This document shows, in pieces, positions 1-8,539 of a stretch of 34,505 nt of DNA; position 1 is the first letter of the stretch, and the number at the start of each line of letters is the position of its first letter. The translations under genes were made by a program, and so were the position numbers. Under the pieces are notes generated by a model. It was not told the DNA's origin. It did not search any database and was given only the letters and a program-made list of their open reading frames with translations. The stretch is taken from contig CAJUDM010000036.1 in the NCBI GenBank assembly GCA_910584915.1, forward strand, positions 1 to 34,505, written 5' to 3'. This DNA comes from an uncultured Lachnospiraceae bacterium (GTDB taxonomy: Bacteria > Bacillota > Clostridia > Lachnospirales > Lachnospiraceae).

Positions 1-103
1 TCAGGTGCTAAGGGATTATCTGCTGTCAGTGTAACAAATGTTTGACAAACCTACACAAATTTGAATTTTTAAAATTATACAACAATGTAAAATTAATTTT
101 ATC

Positions 104-144
104 TTCTTACATAGCCGCCCATCCACCCGGCTTCCCTGTAAGAA
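104..144 (-). terminator. Possible terminator hairpin downstream of pucR-like gene
   Basis: An 8-bp outer stem (TTCTTACA at 104-111 with TGTAAGAA at 137-144) encloses a short GCCG/CGGC inner stem. It lies about 30 bp past the stop codon of the PucR-type gene. On the minus strand it is followed by an A/T-rich stretch, not a clean T run, so termination is only a suggestion. A 14-bp palindrome of A/T pairs (88-101) sits just beyond. No gene was recognised in 1-174. Confidence 0.35.
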
Positions 145-174
145 AAGTACTATGCCTCTGCGGCGCCCCTTTCT

Positions 175-1326
175 TCACATACCGCGGATATAAAACGCAA
201 TCTGGTACGGCAGGCGCTCCGCTGGGGTTGCAAGCTCCGTGCCCAACAGTTTCTTTATATTGTTCATACGGTAGATGATCGTATTCCGGTGCGTGAACAT
301 GCTCTGTGCCATCGCCTGTATGCTCCCGTCACACTCCAGATAGCACCGCAGTGTCTCCACATAGTTTGAATTGTGCCGCTCATCATGTTCCTCCAGCGAA
401 GCCAGCGTCTCCTTTCGCATCTGTTCGAGCAGTCCGGTATCCGTACAGCTGTACAACAGGCGGTACATCCCCATCTCCTCAAACTGCAGGAGCGCGGTTT
501 TTGTCCGCATCGCCATCTGTGCAGCCGCCTCCGCCCTCCGGTAGCTGACCGAAAGGTTTTCGATATCCGTCACCTGACTTCCCACGCCCACATAGACCGG
601 TCTGTCCGGCATCCGTTTATTCGCCCGCTTTAACATCCCCTCGCCCAATTCAATTACAAGTTCCGGCTCCAGCGCGTTCACGACGAGCACAAAATACGAA
701 TTGTAATAAAAGAAGCTCCCGTTGTGCGTGATCTGTTCCAGATACATCTGCAGCCTGTAGGAAAGCTTTCTCCTGTCCACCGTATCCATCGAGTCTAACC
801 CCTCACTGGCGATGAGCATGACCTGAAAGGTTCCGTCCACATCAAAGTGAGGCAGAAGCTTTTTCCGGTACGCATCCTGATTGTCCGGCTGCTCTACCGC
901 TGCTATCAGCGCGTTTACGACCTCCTCGTCCGTGCTCTCCTGCACAAAGATGCGGATGCTGAAATCTTTCATCATGTCGGAGAGATGTACCTCCCAGGGC
1001 ACGGTCAGAAGCGGCAGGTCGTTCTCCTCACAGTACGCGAGAAGGCTCTCGGGCAGTTCCTCGATGTAATTCCCGGTATTGACGATCAGTCCCGCCGCAT
1101 GGCGCTGTACCAGATGCCTCGCCAGCTCCATAACCGCCTCCTCGGTCGAAAATCCGAGCCCTGTCGTGACCGCCAGCTCCTTCCCCCAGAAATGCCTTAT
1201 GATCTTTGTATCCTCAATCAGATGCACCCAGCTGATCGAATTGGACCAGCCGTTCTTCCCCGCCAGATATTTCATCTGGTAGCGTTCCTCTGAAGCGATC
1301 ATCATATCCTGAATCGTAAAACCCAT
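175..1326 (-). CDS. PucR family transcriptional regulator
   Basis: A cytoplasmic regulator of the PucR/CdaR type, about 383 residues, normal length for the family. The N-terminal third (from MGFTIQDMM, about 1-130) matches the PucR N-terminal domain. The middle (about 150-280) resembles the GGDEF-like CdaR segment. The last about 60 residues hold the PucR C-terminal helix-turn-helix, with the typical stretch QSMFTHRNTIIYRMNNIKKL. The start at 1326 is chosen because GGAGG lies 7 bases upstream; the reading frame extends further but lacks a better site. Members usually respond to purine, amino-acid or sugar-acid metabolites; the ligand here cannot be told. It is divergent from the 52-residue ORF at 1487, a natural candidate target. 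Confidence 0.9.
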   Translation of the reverse strand: MGFTIQDMMIASEERYQMKYLAGKNGWSNSISWVHLIEDTKIIRHFWGKELAVTTGLGFSTEEAVMELARHLVQRHAAGLIVNTGNYIEELPESLLAYCEENDLPLLTVPWEVHLSDMMKDFSIRIFVQESTDEEVVNALIAAVEQPDNQDAYRKKLLPHFDVDGTFQVMLIASEGLDSMDTVDRRKLSYRLQMYLEQITHNGSFFYYNSYFVLVVNALEPELVIELGEGMLKRANKRMPDRPVYVGVGSQVTDIENLSVSYRRAEAAAQMAMRTKTALLQFEEMGMYRLLYSCTDTGLLEQMRKETLASLEEHDERHNSNYVETLRCYLECDGSIQAMAQSMFTHRNTIIYRMNNIKKLLGTELATPAERLPYQIAFYIRGM

Positions 1327-1412
1327 CCCTTTGCCTCCGTTTTTTATGTATATGATACCATTTTTTGTGCTGTCAGTACATATTTTGTTTCTATTTTTAG
1401 ATTTCAGAGCCA

Positions 1413-1440
1413 TTGGATTTTCTTTTTTTTATGTTATGAT
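1413..1440 (+). promoter_or_regulatory. Possible promoter for the 52-residue ORF
   Basis: TTGGAT (1413-1418) and TATGAT (1435-1440) are spaced by 16 bases and lie about 47 bases before the ATG at 1487. The -35 match is weak; the -10 is good. The site lies between the two divergent genes, so it could be controlled by the PucR-type protein. Confidence 0.3.
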
Positions 1441-1486
1441 TATCTTAACAAATAAACACAAATAAAAAATAAAGGAGGCGCATCTC

Positions 1487-1645
1487 ATGTTAACCATTTC
1501 AAACAACCTTGTAACCAACGACAATTATACACCATCATGGATCAGGTCCGAGCGTTATCTGTACTGCGACAATTTTGCGCGGGATCTTGCCGGAAGCAGA
1601 CATGAGTCCTTCCTCTCGATGATCCGGAAGCTGCTTCACAGATAA
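1487..1645 (+). CDS. Small 52-residue protein of unknown function
   Basis: Not recognised. An ATG is preceded by a very strong ribosome site (AAAGGAGG, 8 bases upstream) and opens a 52-codon frame ending in TAA. The product begins MLTISNNLVTNDNYTPSW, has aromatic residues in its first half, and ends in a basic, amphipathic-looking helix (SFLSMIRKLLHR). No signal peptide or membrane segment is seen. It is divergent from the PucR-type regulator and is the only plausible gene between it and the hybrid kinase. The strong ribosome site is the main reason to believe it is translated. Confidence 0.6.
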   Translation: MLTISNNLVTNDNYTPSWIRSERYLYCDNFARDLAGSRHESFLSMIRKLLHR

Positions 1646-1711
1646 GTGAAGCCCGCTTAAAAGCAAGCAAAGCATATACTTATTGTCACATTATCTGACA
1701 CGCTCAATCAT

Positions 1712-1746
1712 GAGGCAGGTAGATAATCATTTTATCTGCCCGCCTC
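1712..1746. other. Stem-loop, 15-bp arms
   Basis: Arms at 1712-1726 and 1732-1746 pair over 15 positions, with one mismatch and one G-U pair, around a 5-base loop. It lies 66 bases past the stop of the small ORF. No T run follows on either strand, so it is not a standard intrinsic terminator. It may stabilise the 3' end of the small mRNA. Confidence 0.6.
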
Positions 1747-2028
1747 ACGCGCAATACCGGTTTCCATTCCGCATGTCTGCACATATCCATGTCTCTTCTT
1801 TTTCCACATTTACCCCAATTGACTTCAAATAGTCATCCGGACTCTCGTCTGTATTGCCGCTTTATCCAAAAATGCAACCTGATGTGATTTCTGTTCGTCA
1901 GGCCAGAGATTTGCTGCCACCTTCCTTCAGATTCCACCTCACGATGGATACCCTTTATATCCTTCCCGCTGCCATGGCGGATCTGGGACTTTCACCCTTT
2001 AGAAACGTGCGCCGCAAGGAGCACAATG
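1747..2028. other. Non-coding stretch, possible degenerate repeat
   Basis: No gene is supported. A short plus-strand frame (1854-2129) has no ribosome site and runs through a terminator into the kinase gene. Its translation contains the words RFHLTMDTL and LSPFRNV, which I recall, without being able to check, from many very short hypothetical proteins in Clostridia. That suggests a dispersed intergenic element. A hairpin with GCAA loop (2007-2024) sits near its end. Confidence 0.35.
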
Positions 2029-2060
2029 AAAAAAGCAGGATATCTTCTCAGATACCCCGC
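2029..2060 (-). terminator. Intrinsic terminator of the hybrid kinase gene
   Basis: Read on the minus strand, an 11-bp stem (2060-2050 with 2045-2035; two G-U pairs) closes a GAGA tetraloop and is followed at once by six T residues (2034-2029). It lies 23 bases past the kinase stop codon. This is a textbook intrinsic terminator. Confidence 0.9.
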
Positions 2061-2082
2061 CCTGCCGCGACAGTCGCCGGTT

Positions 2083-4644
2083 CTACAATATATACTTCTT
2101 CAGCAGCGCCACGACCTCGCCAAGATTGATCGGTTTCGCTGTATGTGCATTCATCCCGCTGTCCAGGCACCGTTTGATATCCTCTGAGAAAGCATCCGCC
2201 GTCATGGCAATGATCGGAATCGTCTTTGCATCCTCTCTCTCAAGCGCCCTGATCGCCTCAGTCGCCTCATAGCCTGTCATGACAGGCATCCGCACATCCA
2301 TCAGGATCGCTTCGTAATACCCCTCCTCGGATTCCCTGAACTTATCCAGACAGATTTTTCCGTTTTCCGCCCACTCCAGGTCCATCCCGATATCCGAGAG
2401 CAATTCCTCCAATATCTCCCAGTTCAGGTCATTGTCCTCCGCCACAAGGATATGGCGTCCCGACAGATCCTTGTCCTCCTCTATCTGCTGCTCCTCCACG
2501 TTCATGTACTTTTTCAGTCCGTGGTACAATGTGGATTTAAACAGCGGTTTCGCAATAAAACCGTCAATCCCGGCCTCTCTCGCCTCCTCCTCACATTCGT
2601 TCCAGTCATAGGCTGAGATCAGGATGATCGGCACATCCGTATCCATGATCCGCCTGATCTGTCTCGCCACCATGATGCCATCCATCCCGGGGAGTTTCCA
2701 GTCGAGCAGGACAATCTGATAATCATCCCGCATGCTGTGATGTTTCGTTATCATCTCCAGAGCCTTCTCCCCGCTCAATGTCCAGTCCGCCTGTATGCCG
2801 ATCGAATCCAGGGACTCCACCGCTGTCCGGCACAGCGTCTCATCATCATCCACCACCAGCATCTTCCATGCCGGCAGTATCATATTTGTCTCTTCCGCCT
2901 CAGCCTTTTCCAGATCCAGTATCACCTGGAACTCCGTCCCCTTATTGGGTTCACTCTTCACGGTGATACTTCCCTCCATCGCATCCACGATATGTTTCGT
3001 GATCGCCATGCCAAGCCCTGCGCCTTCGGTCTTGTGCACCCGCCTGCTGTCCGCCCTGGAGTAAGAGTCAAAAACATGCTGGACAAATTCCGCAGACATG
3101 CCGATCCCGTTGTCACGCACCGTTAGATGAGTCCTGATGTAATCCCCGCCCTTTTCAGAAGGAGCCTCCTCCTGAAACAGAGACAGCTGTATCGTCCCGC
3201 CCTCCTGCGTATACTTCACCGCATTGGACAGCAGATTGAGCATCACCTGATTGAGCCGGACAGAGTCACAATATACCTCCTCCGCCACGATATTGTCGAT
3301 ATGTACATTGAACTTCTGATCTTTCCCTCTGACCTGAGTCTGCACGATGCCGACTACTCCTTCCACAACCTCCCGCAGGGAGATCCGTTCCTCCGTCAGC
3401 GTCATCTTGCCGCTCTCGATCTTGGACATATCCAGCACATCATTGATCAGCCCCAGCAGATGCTTTCCTGACAATGTAATCTTCCGCAGACAGTTCTGCA
3501 CCTGTTCCTTGTCATCTATGTGCGTGGTGGCGATTGCTGTCATACCCACGATCGCATTCATCGGCGTGCGGATATCATGGCTCATATTGGACAGGAATGC
3601 ACTCTTCGCCTTGTTTGCCTCCAACGCCTCCTGTCTCGCCTCCTCCAGATCCCTGAACTGCTGTCTGGTCATCTTGAAATACTCATAGAAAATGACAAGC
3701 AGTACTATGAGGACGATCCCGCAGACAAGCAGCGTAGCGCCCGTGCGGTCCCGGTTCATCTCCTCCACTGTCTCGTTTAAAACGCCGAACGGCAGTATGG
3801 TCAGAAGATGCCATTCCGAATAGGGCAGCACTGTGCAGTAGATCTGCTGGATGCTCCCCTCAAAATTCATAATGACAGAATAATCTTCCTTTTTTGCCAT
3901 GGCGTCAGAAAGTCCGTCAATATAGCTTTTTATCAGCTTTGGATCATCCTTGTCATACTCCCCGTACAGAGCGCTGAAGTAGTCAGGATACTGATCGCTC
4001 ATTTCACTGACGATAAAACTTCCGTCCTCGCGAATGATATGGGAATAGATCAGCGCGTTCTCCTCCTCATCCGTTCCTAACATCGTACTGATATACTCTA
4101 TCGGTACGGCAACCGCGAGCGCCATGGATCTCTCTCCGTTTTTCATCGGATACTCCGCCTGAATGCCGAATATGACCACTTCATTGCCGTTTGTGTCTAT
4201 GCCGACCGCAACTTTCTTCTCACCTTTTCTCAGAGATTCAAAAAAGGAATCCGGATCGGCAAGCCTTATCTGCTCCCCTTCCAGCATTTCCATCGTGCCG
4301 TCCTCGGAACAAAGGACCAGGTAGTTAAAGTTTCTGACACTGGTCCTGTAGATCAGCTCTTCATATATCTCCTCCACACTGTCCATATCTGTCGAAACAA
4401 CCTGCACCACAGCCTCCAGCTGCTCGAATTTCAGATCGATCAGCGTTCTGAAATGTGCCACGATATGTTCCTTTATGCCTGCCATATACACATTGCCCAC
4501 TTTGTTAATGGACTCCTCGCTCACCTTGCTTATGTAATATCCCAGGCATATAAACGCTCCTATGCTGATGACCAGAAGCATGGCAAAACTTCCGAGCAGA
4601 AAATGTGTTGTACGGCCATGCTTTCCGTTTTTTGAATTCTTCAT
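2083..4644 (-). CDS. Hybrid sensor histidine kinase with two receiver domains
   Basis: Membrane sensor kinase of about 853 residues. A membrane segment at about 16-39 and another at about 302-321 flank a Cache-like extracytoplasmic domain of some 260 residues. A HisKA domain follows, with the phospho-acceptor His in SNMSHDIRTPMNA. Next comes a HATPase domain with an N box (LNQVMLNLLSNAVKY) and G boxes (DNGIGM, GAGLGMAI), then two receiver domains with phospho-acceptor Asp in VLLDWKLPGMDG and ILMDVRMPVMTG. No DNA-binding output is present, so the target of the phosphorelay is unknown. The start at 4644 is preferred because AGAGAGGA lies upstream at good spacing; an in-frame ATG at 4671 has a poor site. 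Its own terminator lies at 2029-2060. Confidence 0.93.
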   Translation of the reverse strand: MKNSKNGKHGRTTHFLLGSFAMLLVISIGAFICLGYYISKVSEESINKVGNVYMAGIKEHIVAHFRTLIDLKFEQLEAVVQVVSTDMDSVEEIYEELIYRTSVRNFNYLVLCSEDGTMEMLEGEQIRLADPDSFFESLRKGEKKVAVGIDTNGNEVVIFGIQAEYPMKNGERSMALAVAVPIEYISTMLGTDEEENALIYSHIIREDGSFIVSEMSDQYPDYFSALYGEYDKDDPKLIKSYIDGLSDAMAKKEDYSVIMNFEGSIQQIYCTVLPYSEWHLLTILPFGVLNETVEEMNRDRTGATLLVCGIVLIVLLVIFYEYFKMTRQQFRDLEEARQEALEANKAKSAFLSNMSHDIRTPMNAIVGMTAIATTHIDDKEQVQNCLRKITLSGKHLLGLINDVLDMSKIESGKMTLTEERISLREVVEGVVGIVQTQVRGKDQKFNVHIDNIVAEEVYCDSVRLNQVMLNLLSNAVKYTQEGGTIQLSLFQEEAPSEKGGDYIRTHLTVRDNGIGMSAEFVQHVFDSYSRADSRRVHKTEGAGLGMAITKHIVDAMEGSITVKSEPNKGTEFQVILDLEKAEAEETNMILPAWKMLVVDDDETLCRTAVESLDSIGIQADWTLSGEKALEMITKHHSMRDDYQIVLLDWKLPGMDGIMVARQIRRIMDTDVPIILISAYDWNECEEEAREAGIDGFIAKPLFKSTLYHGLKKYMNVEEQQIEEDKDLSGRHILVAEDNDLNWEILEELLSDIGMDLEWAENGKICLDKFRESEEGYYEAILMDVRMPVMTGYEATEAIRALEREDAKTIPIIAMTADAFSEDIKRCLDSGMNAHTAKPINLGEVVALLKKYIL

Positions 4645-4726
4645 GTATGTCCTCTCTCTGTTGTTATTCATCTTTTTATCCGTAGTGCAGGACGCACTCC
4701 CGCTAACAATTTCATCCGCAGTGCAG

Positions 4727-4753
4727 GTTCGGAAAACCTGCGGTTTTCCGAAC
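4727..4753. repeat. Perfect 12-bp stem-loop in the leader of the kinase gene
   Basis: GTTCGGAAAACC (4727-4738) is perfectly complementary to 4742-4753 around a TGC loop. A GGGC/GCCC mini-hairpin follows at 4758-4768. A near repeat of ATCCGTAGTGCAGGA (4677-4691) occurs at 4714-4728. Together these fill the space between feoB and the kinase gene with folded sequence and look like a dispersed intergenic element. No gene is supported in 4672-4883. Confidence 0.7.
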
Positions 4754-4772
4754 TCACGGGCTTCGCCCTATC

Positions 4773-4835
4773 AAAAAAGACGAAAATAAATTTTCTTACA
4801 TGCAAGCATGACGAAAATTTATTTTCGTCTTTTTT
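4773..4835 (-). terminator. Long hairpin, likely terminator of feoB
   Basis: Arms of 23 bp (4773-4795 and 4813-4835) are perfectly complementary. The 17-base loop itself holds a CATGC/GCATG inner stem. On the minus strand the 3' arm ends in six T residues, 49 bp past the feoB stop codon, so it can act as an intrinsic terminator. The symmetry means it could also act on the other strand. The stem is unusually long and A/T-rich for a terminator. Confidence 0.75.
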
Positions 4836-4883
4836 GGCACTGCTCATTGCCTGCGTGAACATTATAACACGAATTCTTTCTGG

Positions 4884-7235
4884 TCACAATATTACAGATA
4901 GGACAATCTGTACAACAAAGGCGCAAAGCCATGCGATCACACACTGTCCGAGTACCATCGTCAGGGCCAAACGTCCGCCGAGTTCCCGTTTTACGGATGC
5001 AACCGCCGCCACACAGGGCGTATACAGCAGGCAGAACACAAGAAGCGATGCGGCAGATACGGGCGTGAGCATCTCCGAAATCGTCTGTCCCGGACCGAAG
5101 AGTACCGTCAACGTGGACACCACGCTCTCCTTTGCCATAAAACCGGTGATCAGCGCCGTGGAGATCCGCCAGTCTCCGAAGCCCAGCGGTGTAAACAAAG
5201 GCGCGATCAGGCTTGCCGCCATCGCCAGGATACTCTCCCTGGAATCCTCCACAATACTGAAATGCAGGTTAAATGTCTGCAAAAACCAGATCACGATCGT
5301 CGCCATAAAAATGACCGTAAAAGCGCGCTGTAAAAAGTCCTTAGCTTTCTCCCACAGAAGCTGCGCCACATTTTTCACACCTGGCAGACGATAATTGGGC
5401 AGTTCCATCACAAAGGGCACCGCCTCCCCTTTGAAGAGAGTATTCTTAAAGAGCAGAGCGGTCAGGATGCCCGCCAGGATCCCGAAAAAGTAAAGCCCCA
5501 CCATGATAAGCCCGCCATGTCCCGGAAAGAATGCCGCCGTAAAGAAACCGTAGATCGGCAGCTTCGCAGAACAGCTCATAAAAGGTGTCAAAAGGATCGT
5601 CATCTTTCTGTCCCGCTCCGAGGGAAGCGTGCGGCTCGCCATCACCCCGGGCACCGTACAGCCGAAGCCGATCAGCATCGGCACGATGCTCCTGCCGGAA
5701 AGCCCGATCTTGCGCAGGAGCTTATCCATCACAAACGCCACCCTCGCCATATATCCCGTATCTTCCAACAGGGATAAAAAGAAAAACAATGTCACGATGA
5801 TCGGCAGGAAACTTAAGACGCTGCCGACGCCGGTAAAGATCCCGTCGATCACAAGGGAGTGCAGGGCGCTGTTCACATGCCATGCCGTAAAAGTCCGATC
5901 CACCGACAGCATCAGGGCATTGATCCCTGTCTCAAGCATCTCCTGGAAAAAAGCGCCGATCACATTGAATGTCAAAAAGAAGACCAGTCCCATGATACCG
6001 ATAAAGGCGGGGATCGCCGTGTATTTTCCCGTCAAAAACTGATCGATCCGCCGGCTTCTCGCATGTTCCCTGCTCTCCCCCGACTTCACCACCGTCTCAT
6101 CCACCAGATTCCGTATAAAGGTAAACCGCATATCTGCTATGGCAGCGGCGCGGTCCAAGCCTCTCTCCTCCTCCATCTGCCGGATGATGTGCCGCAGCAT
6201 CGCCTGCTCATTTTCGGAGAGTGAGAGGGCGCTCTCGATCCGCTCATCTCCCTCCACCAGCTTGGTCGCCGCAAACCGCACGGGAATCTGTGCCGCCTCC
6301 GCATGGTCCTGTATCAGATGCATGATCCCGTGAAGGCATCTGTGTACCGCACCGCCGTGGTCCTTCTCGTCACAGAAATCCATGCGCCCCGGCTTTTCCT
6401 GATATTTTGCCACATGCACCGCATGGCGCACCAGCTCGTCCACACCCTCATTTTTCGCAGCCGAGATCGGCACCACCGGGATTCCCAGATAGGCCTCCAT
6501 CTCATTGATCCGTATGGAGCCTCCGTTGCCGCGCACCTCATCCATCATATTTAACGCCAGCACCATCGGAATCCCCAGCTCCATAAGCTGCATGGTCAGA
6601 TAGAGATTGCGCTCGATATTGGTGGCGTCCACGATATTGATAATGCCTGTAGGTTTTTCATTTATGATAAACTGTCTTGTCACGATCTCCTCGGCGCTGT
6701 AGGGGGACATGGAATAAATGCCCGGCAGGTCGGTGATCTCCGTCTTCGGATAGCCTTTGATGGCGCCGCTCTTGCGATCTACGGTCACGCCCGGAAAATT
6801 GCCCACATGCTGGGCGGCGCCCGTAAGCTGGTTGAACAGCGTCGTCTTCCCGCAGTTCTGATTTCCCGCCAGGGCAAAAGTCAGAAGGCTTCCCTCCGGC
6901 AGGGGATCCCCGTCTCCCTTGGCGTGATATCTGCCGCCCTCCCCGAGTCCCGGATGCTCCGCTTTTGTTTTGCCCTTATCCTGAGCCGCATTTTTCTCCC
7001 GCACCGGCTCCTTCATCGGTTCTATCTCTATATTCGCCGCGTCATCCAGCCGCAGTGTCAGTTCGTACCCGTGAAGCCGCAATTCCATCGGGTCTCCCAT
7101 AGGGGCAAACTTTACTAACGTCACCTCCGCGCCGGGTATCAGTCCCATATCCAGAAAATGCTGGCGCAGCGCTCCTTCTCCGCCTACCGTTTCAATTCTC
7201 GCCGATCTTCCGATCTCCAGTTTATTCAGTGTCAT
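4884..7235 (-). CDS. feoB: Ferrous iron transporter, FeoA-FeoB fusion
   Basis: Imports Fe(II) across the cytoplasmic membrane. About 783 residues. The first about 75 residues form a FeoA-type SH3-like domain (MTLNKLEIGRSARI, then HFLDMGLIPGAEVTLVKFAP), fused by an acidic and basic linker to FeoB. The FeoB GTPase domain has G1 GNQNCGKTT, G3 DLPGIYS and G4 NMMD. The membrane part carries the two Gate regions with Nucleos_tra2-like helices, including the Cys-containing words GFGCTVPGVMASRT and CLLYTPCVAAV. The start is uncertain: ATG at 7235 is taken because the FeoA domain begins there; ATG at 7256 has a Shine-Dalgarno sequence touching it. It stands alone between terminators and a possible metal-responsive operator upstream. 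Confidence 0.95.
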   Translation of the reverse strand: MTLNKLEIGRSARIETVGGEGALRQHFLDMGLIPGAEVTLVKFAPMGDPMELRLHGYELTLRLDDAANIEIEPMKEPVREKNAAQDKGKTKAEHPGLGEGGRYHAKGDGDPLPEGSLLTFALAGNQNCGKTTLFNQLTGAAQHVGNFPGVTVDRKSGAIKGYPKTEITDLPGIYSMSPYSAEEIVTRQFIINEKPTGIINIVDATNIERNLYLTMQLMELGIPMVLALNMMDEVRGNGGSIRINEMEAYLGIPVVPISAAKNEGVDELVRHAVHVAKYQEKPGRMDFCDEKDHGGAVHRCLHGIMHLIQDHAEAAQIPVRFAATKLVEGDERIESALSLSENEQAMLRHIIRQMEEERGLDRAAAIADMRFTFIRNLVDETVVKSGESREHARSRRIDQFLTGKYTAIPAFIGIMGLVFFLTFNVIGAFFQEMLETGINALMLSVDRTFTAWHVNSALHSLVIDGIFTGVGSVLSFLPIIVTLFFFLSLLEDTGYMARVAFVMDKLLRKIGLSGRSIVPMLIGFGCTVPGVMASRTLPSERDRKMTILLTPFMSCSAKLPIYGFFTAAFFPGHGGLIMVGLYFFGILAGILTALLFKNTLFKGEAVPFVMELPNYRLPGVKNVAQLLWEKAKDFLQRAFTVIFMATIVIWFLQTFNLHFSIVEDSRESILAMAASLIAPLFTPLGFGDWRISTALITGFMAKESVVSTLTVLFGPGQTISEMLTPVSAASLLVFCLLYTPCVAAVASVKRELGGRLALTMVLGQCVIAWLCAFVVQIVLSVIL

Positions 7236-7291
7236 AACCTTTTTGTCATCTCCCAAACTGTCTTAGTCTCACTGCTTTGTGTCATATATAT

Positions 7292-7304
7292 AATAGTCAC
7301 TATT
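7292..7304. promoter_or_regulatory. Candidate operator upstream of feoB
   Basis: AATAGTCACTATT is a perfect 6-1-6 palindrome 57 bp before the feoB start, in an A/T-rich block where the promoter should lie. TGACA motifs occur on the feoB strand on both sides. An iron-responsive regulator (Fur or DtxR class) would be expected to bind here, but the sequence is not a clear match to either consensus. Confidence 0.4.
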
Positions 7305-7398
7305 TGTCATTTTGCTTGCAAAAAAAATATTTCACAGACTGTAACCGTTCTGCCTGCAACAAAATCTATACTCTCAACGTCTCCCTCCTCCAAATTAT

Positions 7399-8457
7399 CT
7401 ATGAGACAAAAATATGATTGCTCTCCGTAAATCTGTCATATTCATTATGTACCCTGACGCAAATCTCCCCGGTGGAATCGTCAGGCAGCGCCAGTTCGAT
7501 ATAAGCCTCTCCGACAGGCATCCAGCCGTAAAGCCCTGACCATGTCAGTCCGCCGTCCGCGCTGTAGCTATAGTAGATGATCCTGCTCTGGGCATCCTTA
7601 GCTTTCACGCGGAGCAGTACCCTTCCCTCACTTTTGTCATGGGAGACCAATTCGATCTGGGAGACCTCCGGATCTGTCATATCCTGCATCTTAGGCGTCC
7701 CGGCATTCGGATACTGCACATACTGATAGCTGCTGTAATCCACCCCAAGGGCTGCTGAACTCAAGCCATAGTATTTTGCCACCGCCGTCGCGTCCGCCTT
7801 CCCAAGCCTCTCGAGCGCCCCTTCTCTTCTGTAAAAATCATTGTCATGCGCCTCGTCCATATGGCAGTGTTCTATGATCGCCGCCGTGACGCCGAGAAGC
7901 CTGGCGTTGTTGATGACGCCGTAATAGTCTCCGCTGCCGCCCGCTCTCAGTTTCGTCTTCACGCCTCTGGGATAAACGCCCACATCCGAGGCAAGCTGTT
8001 CCAAAGCGATATTGCCGAAACTCATCCCTTTCGCATAGTGGTTCCCATACCCGGAAACCCACACCTCGGAGCCGAAGAGATTGTGGGAGGGGGAGGCATT
8101 TAAATGAATACTGTAGAGGAAATCCGCCCCTGCCTCCGCCGCCAGCTGCGCCCGCTGCTCCAGCGACAGATCCACATCGGCGGTTCTCGTCATGACGACC
8201 GTCACCCCGTCATACAGAGACAGCTCCTGATACATGGCATTCGCGATCTGCAGTGTCAGGTCCTTTTCCATGAGCCCGTTGTACATTGCGCCCTCGTTAC
8301 TGCCGCCGTGCCCTGGGTCAATGCAGATCACCAGCGACGTCTTTGCCTCAGTTTTCATAACGGGTGTTATGCAAAATCCGGAGACAAGAAGACAGGCTGT
8401 GATAAGCAGCGCCGCCGCCTTTTTTCCGATACTTTTTCCTTTGTTGTCAGCCTTCAT
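7399..8457 (-). CDS. N-acetylmuramoyl-L-alanine amidase (Amidase_3), secreted
   Basis: Cell-wall hydrolase that cuts the bond between N-acetylmuramate and the peptide stem. About 352 residues: an N-terminal signal peptide (KKAAALLITACLLVSGF), then the zinc amidase domain. Expected zinc and catalytic residues are visible: His in CIDPGHGG, Glu in SNEG, His in YSIHLNA, Glu in AAIIEHCHMD. The C-terminal about 120 residues form a beta-rich domain (YYSYSADGGLTWSGL) that may bind the wall. The start at 8457 has GGAGG 8 bases upstream; the frame runs further but that part overlaps the intergenic space. It follows the GH25 muramidase gene by 82 bp, probably in one transcript. Confidence 0.92.
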   Translation of the reverse strand: MKADNKGKSIGKKAAALLITACLLVSGFCITPVMKTEAKTSLVICIDPGHGGSNEGAMYNGLMEKDLTLQIANAMYQELSLYDGVTVVMTRTADVDLSLEQRAQLAAEAGADFLYSIHLNASPSHNLFGSEVWVSGYGNHYAKGMSFGNIALEQLASDVGVYPRGVKTKLRAGGSGDYYGVINNARLLGVTAAIIEHCHMDEAHDNDFYRREGALERLGKADATAVAKYYGLSSAALGVDYSSYQYVQYPNAGTPKMQDMTDPEVSQIELVSHDKSEGRVLLRVKAKDAQSRIIYYSYSADGGLTWSGLYGWMPVGEAYIELALPDDSTGEICVRVHNEYDRFTESNHIFVS

Positions 8458-8539
8458 TTTGTCATCCTCCATCTTACCATGGGCTGTATGTTCCCACAGC
8501 ATTTTTCTGTCGGCTTCCGCAGCCGGATCATGCATTTCC

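Noticed and set aside
42..278. Plus-strand ORF and TTGACA at 42-47
   Set aside because: No -10 box at proper spacing, no ribosome site, overlaps the PucR-type gene.
1854..2129. Plus-strand ORF of 91 codons
   Set aside because: No ribosome site, crosses the kinase terminator and enters the kinase gene; treated as non-coding.
4668..4862. Minus-strand ORF of 64 codons between feoB and the kinase gene
   Set aside because: Runs through the long palindromes, no ribosome site, composition follows the hairpins.
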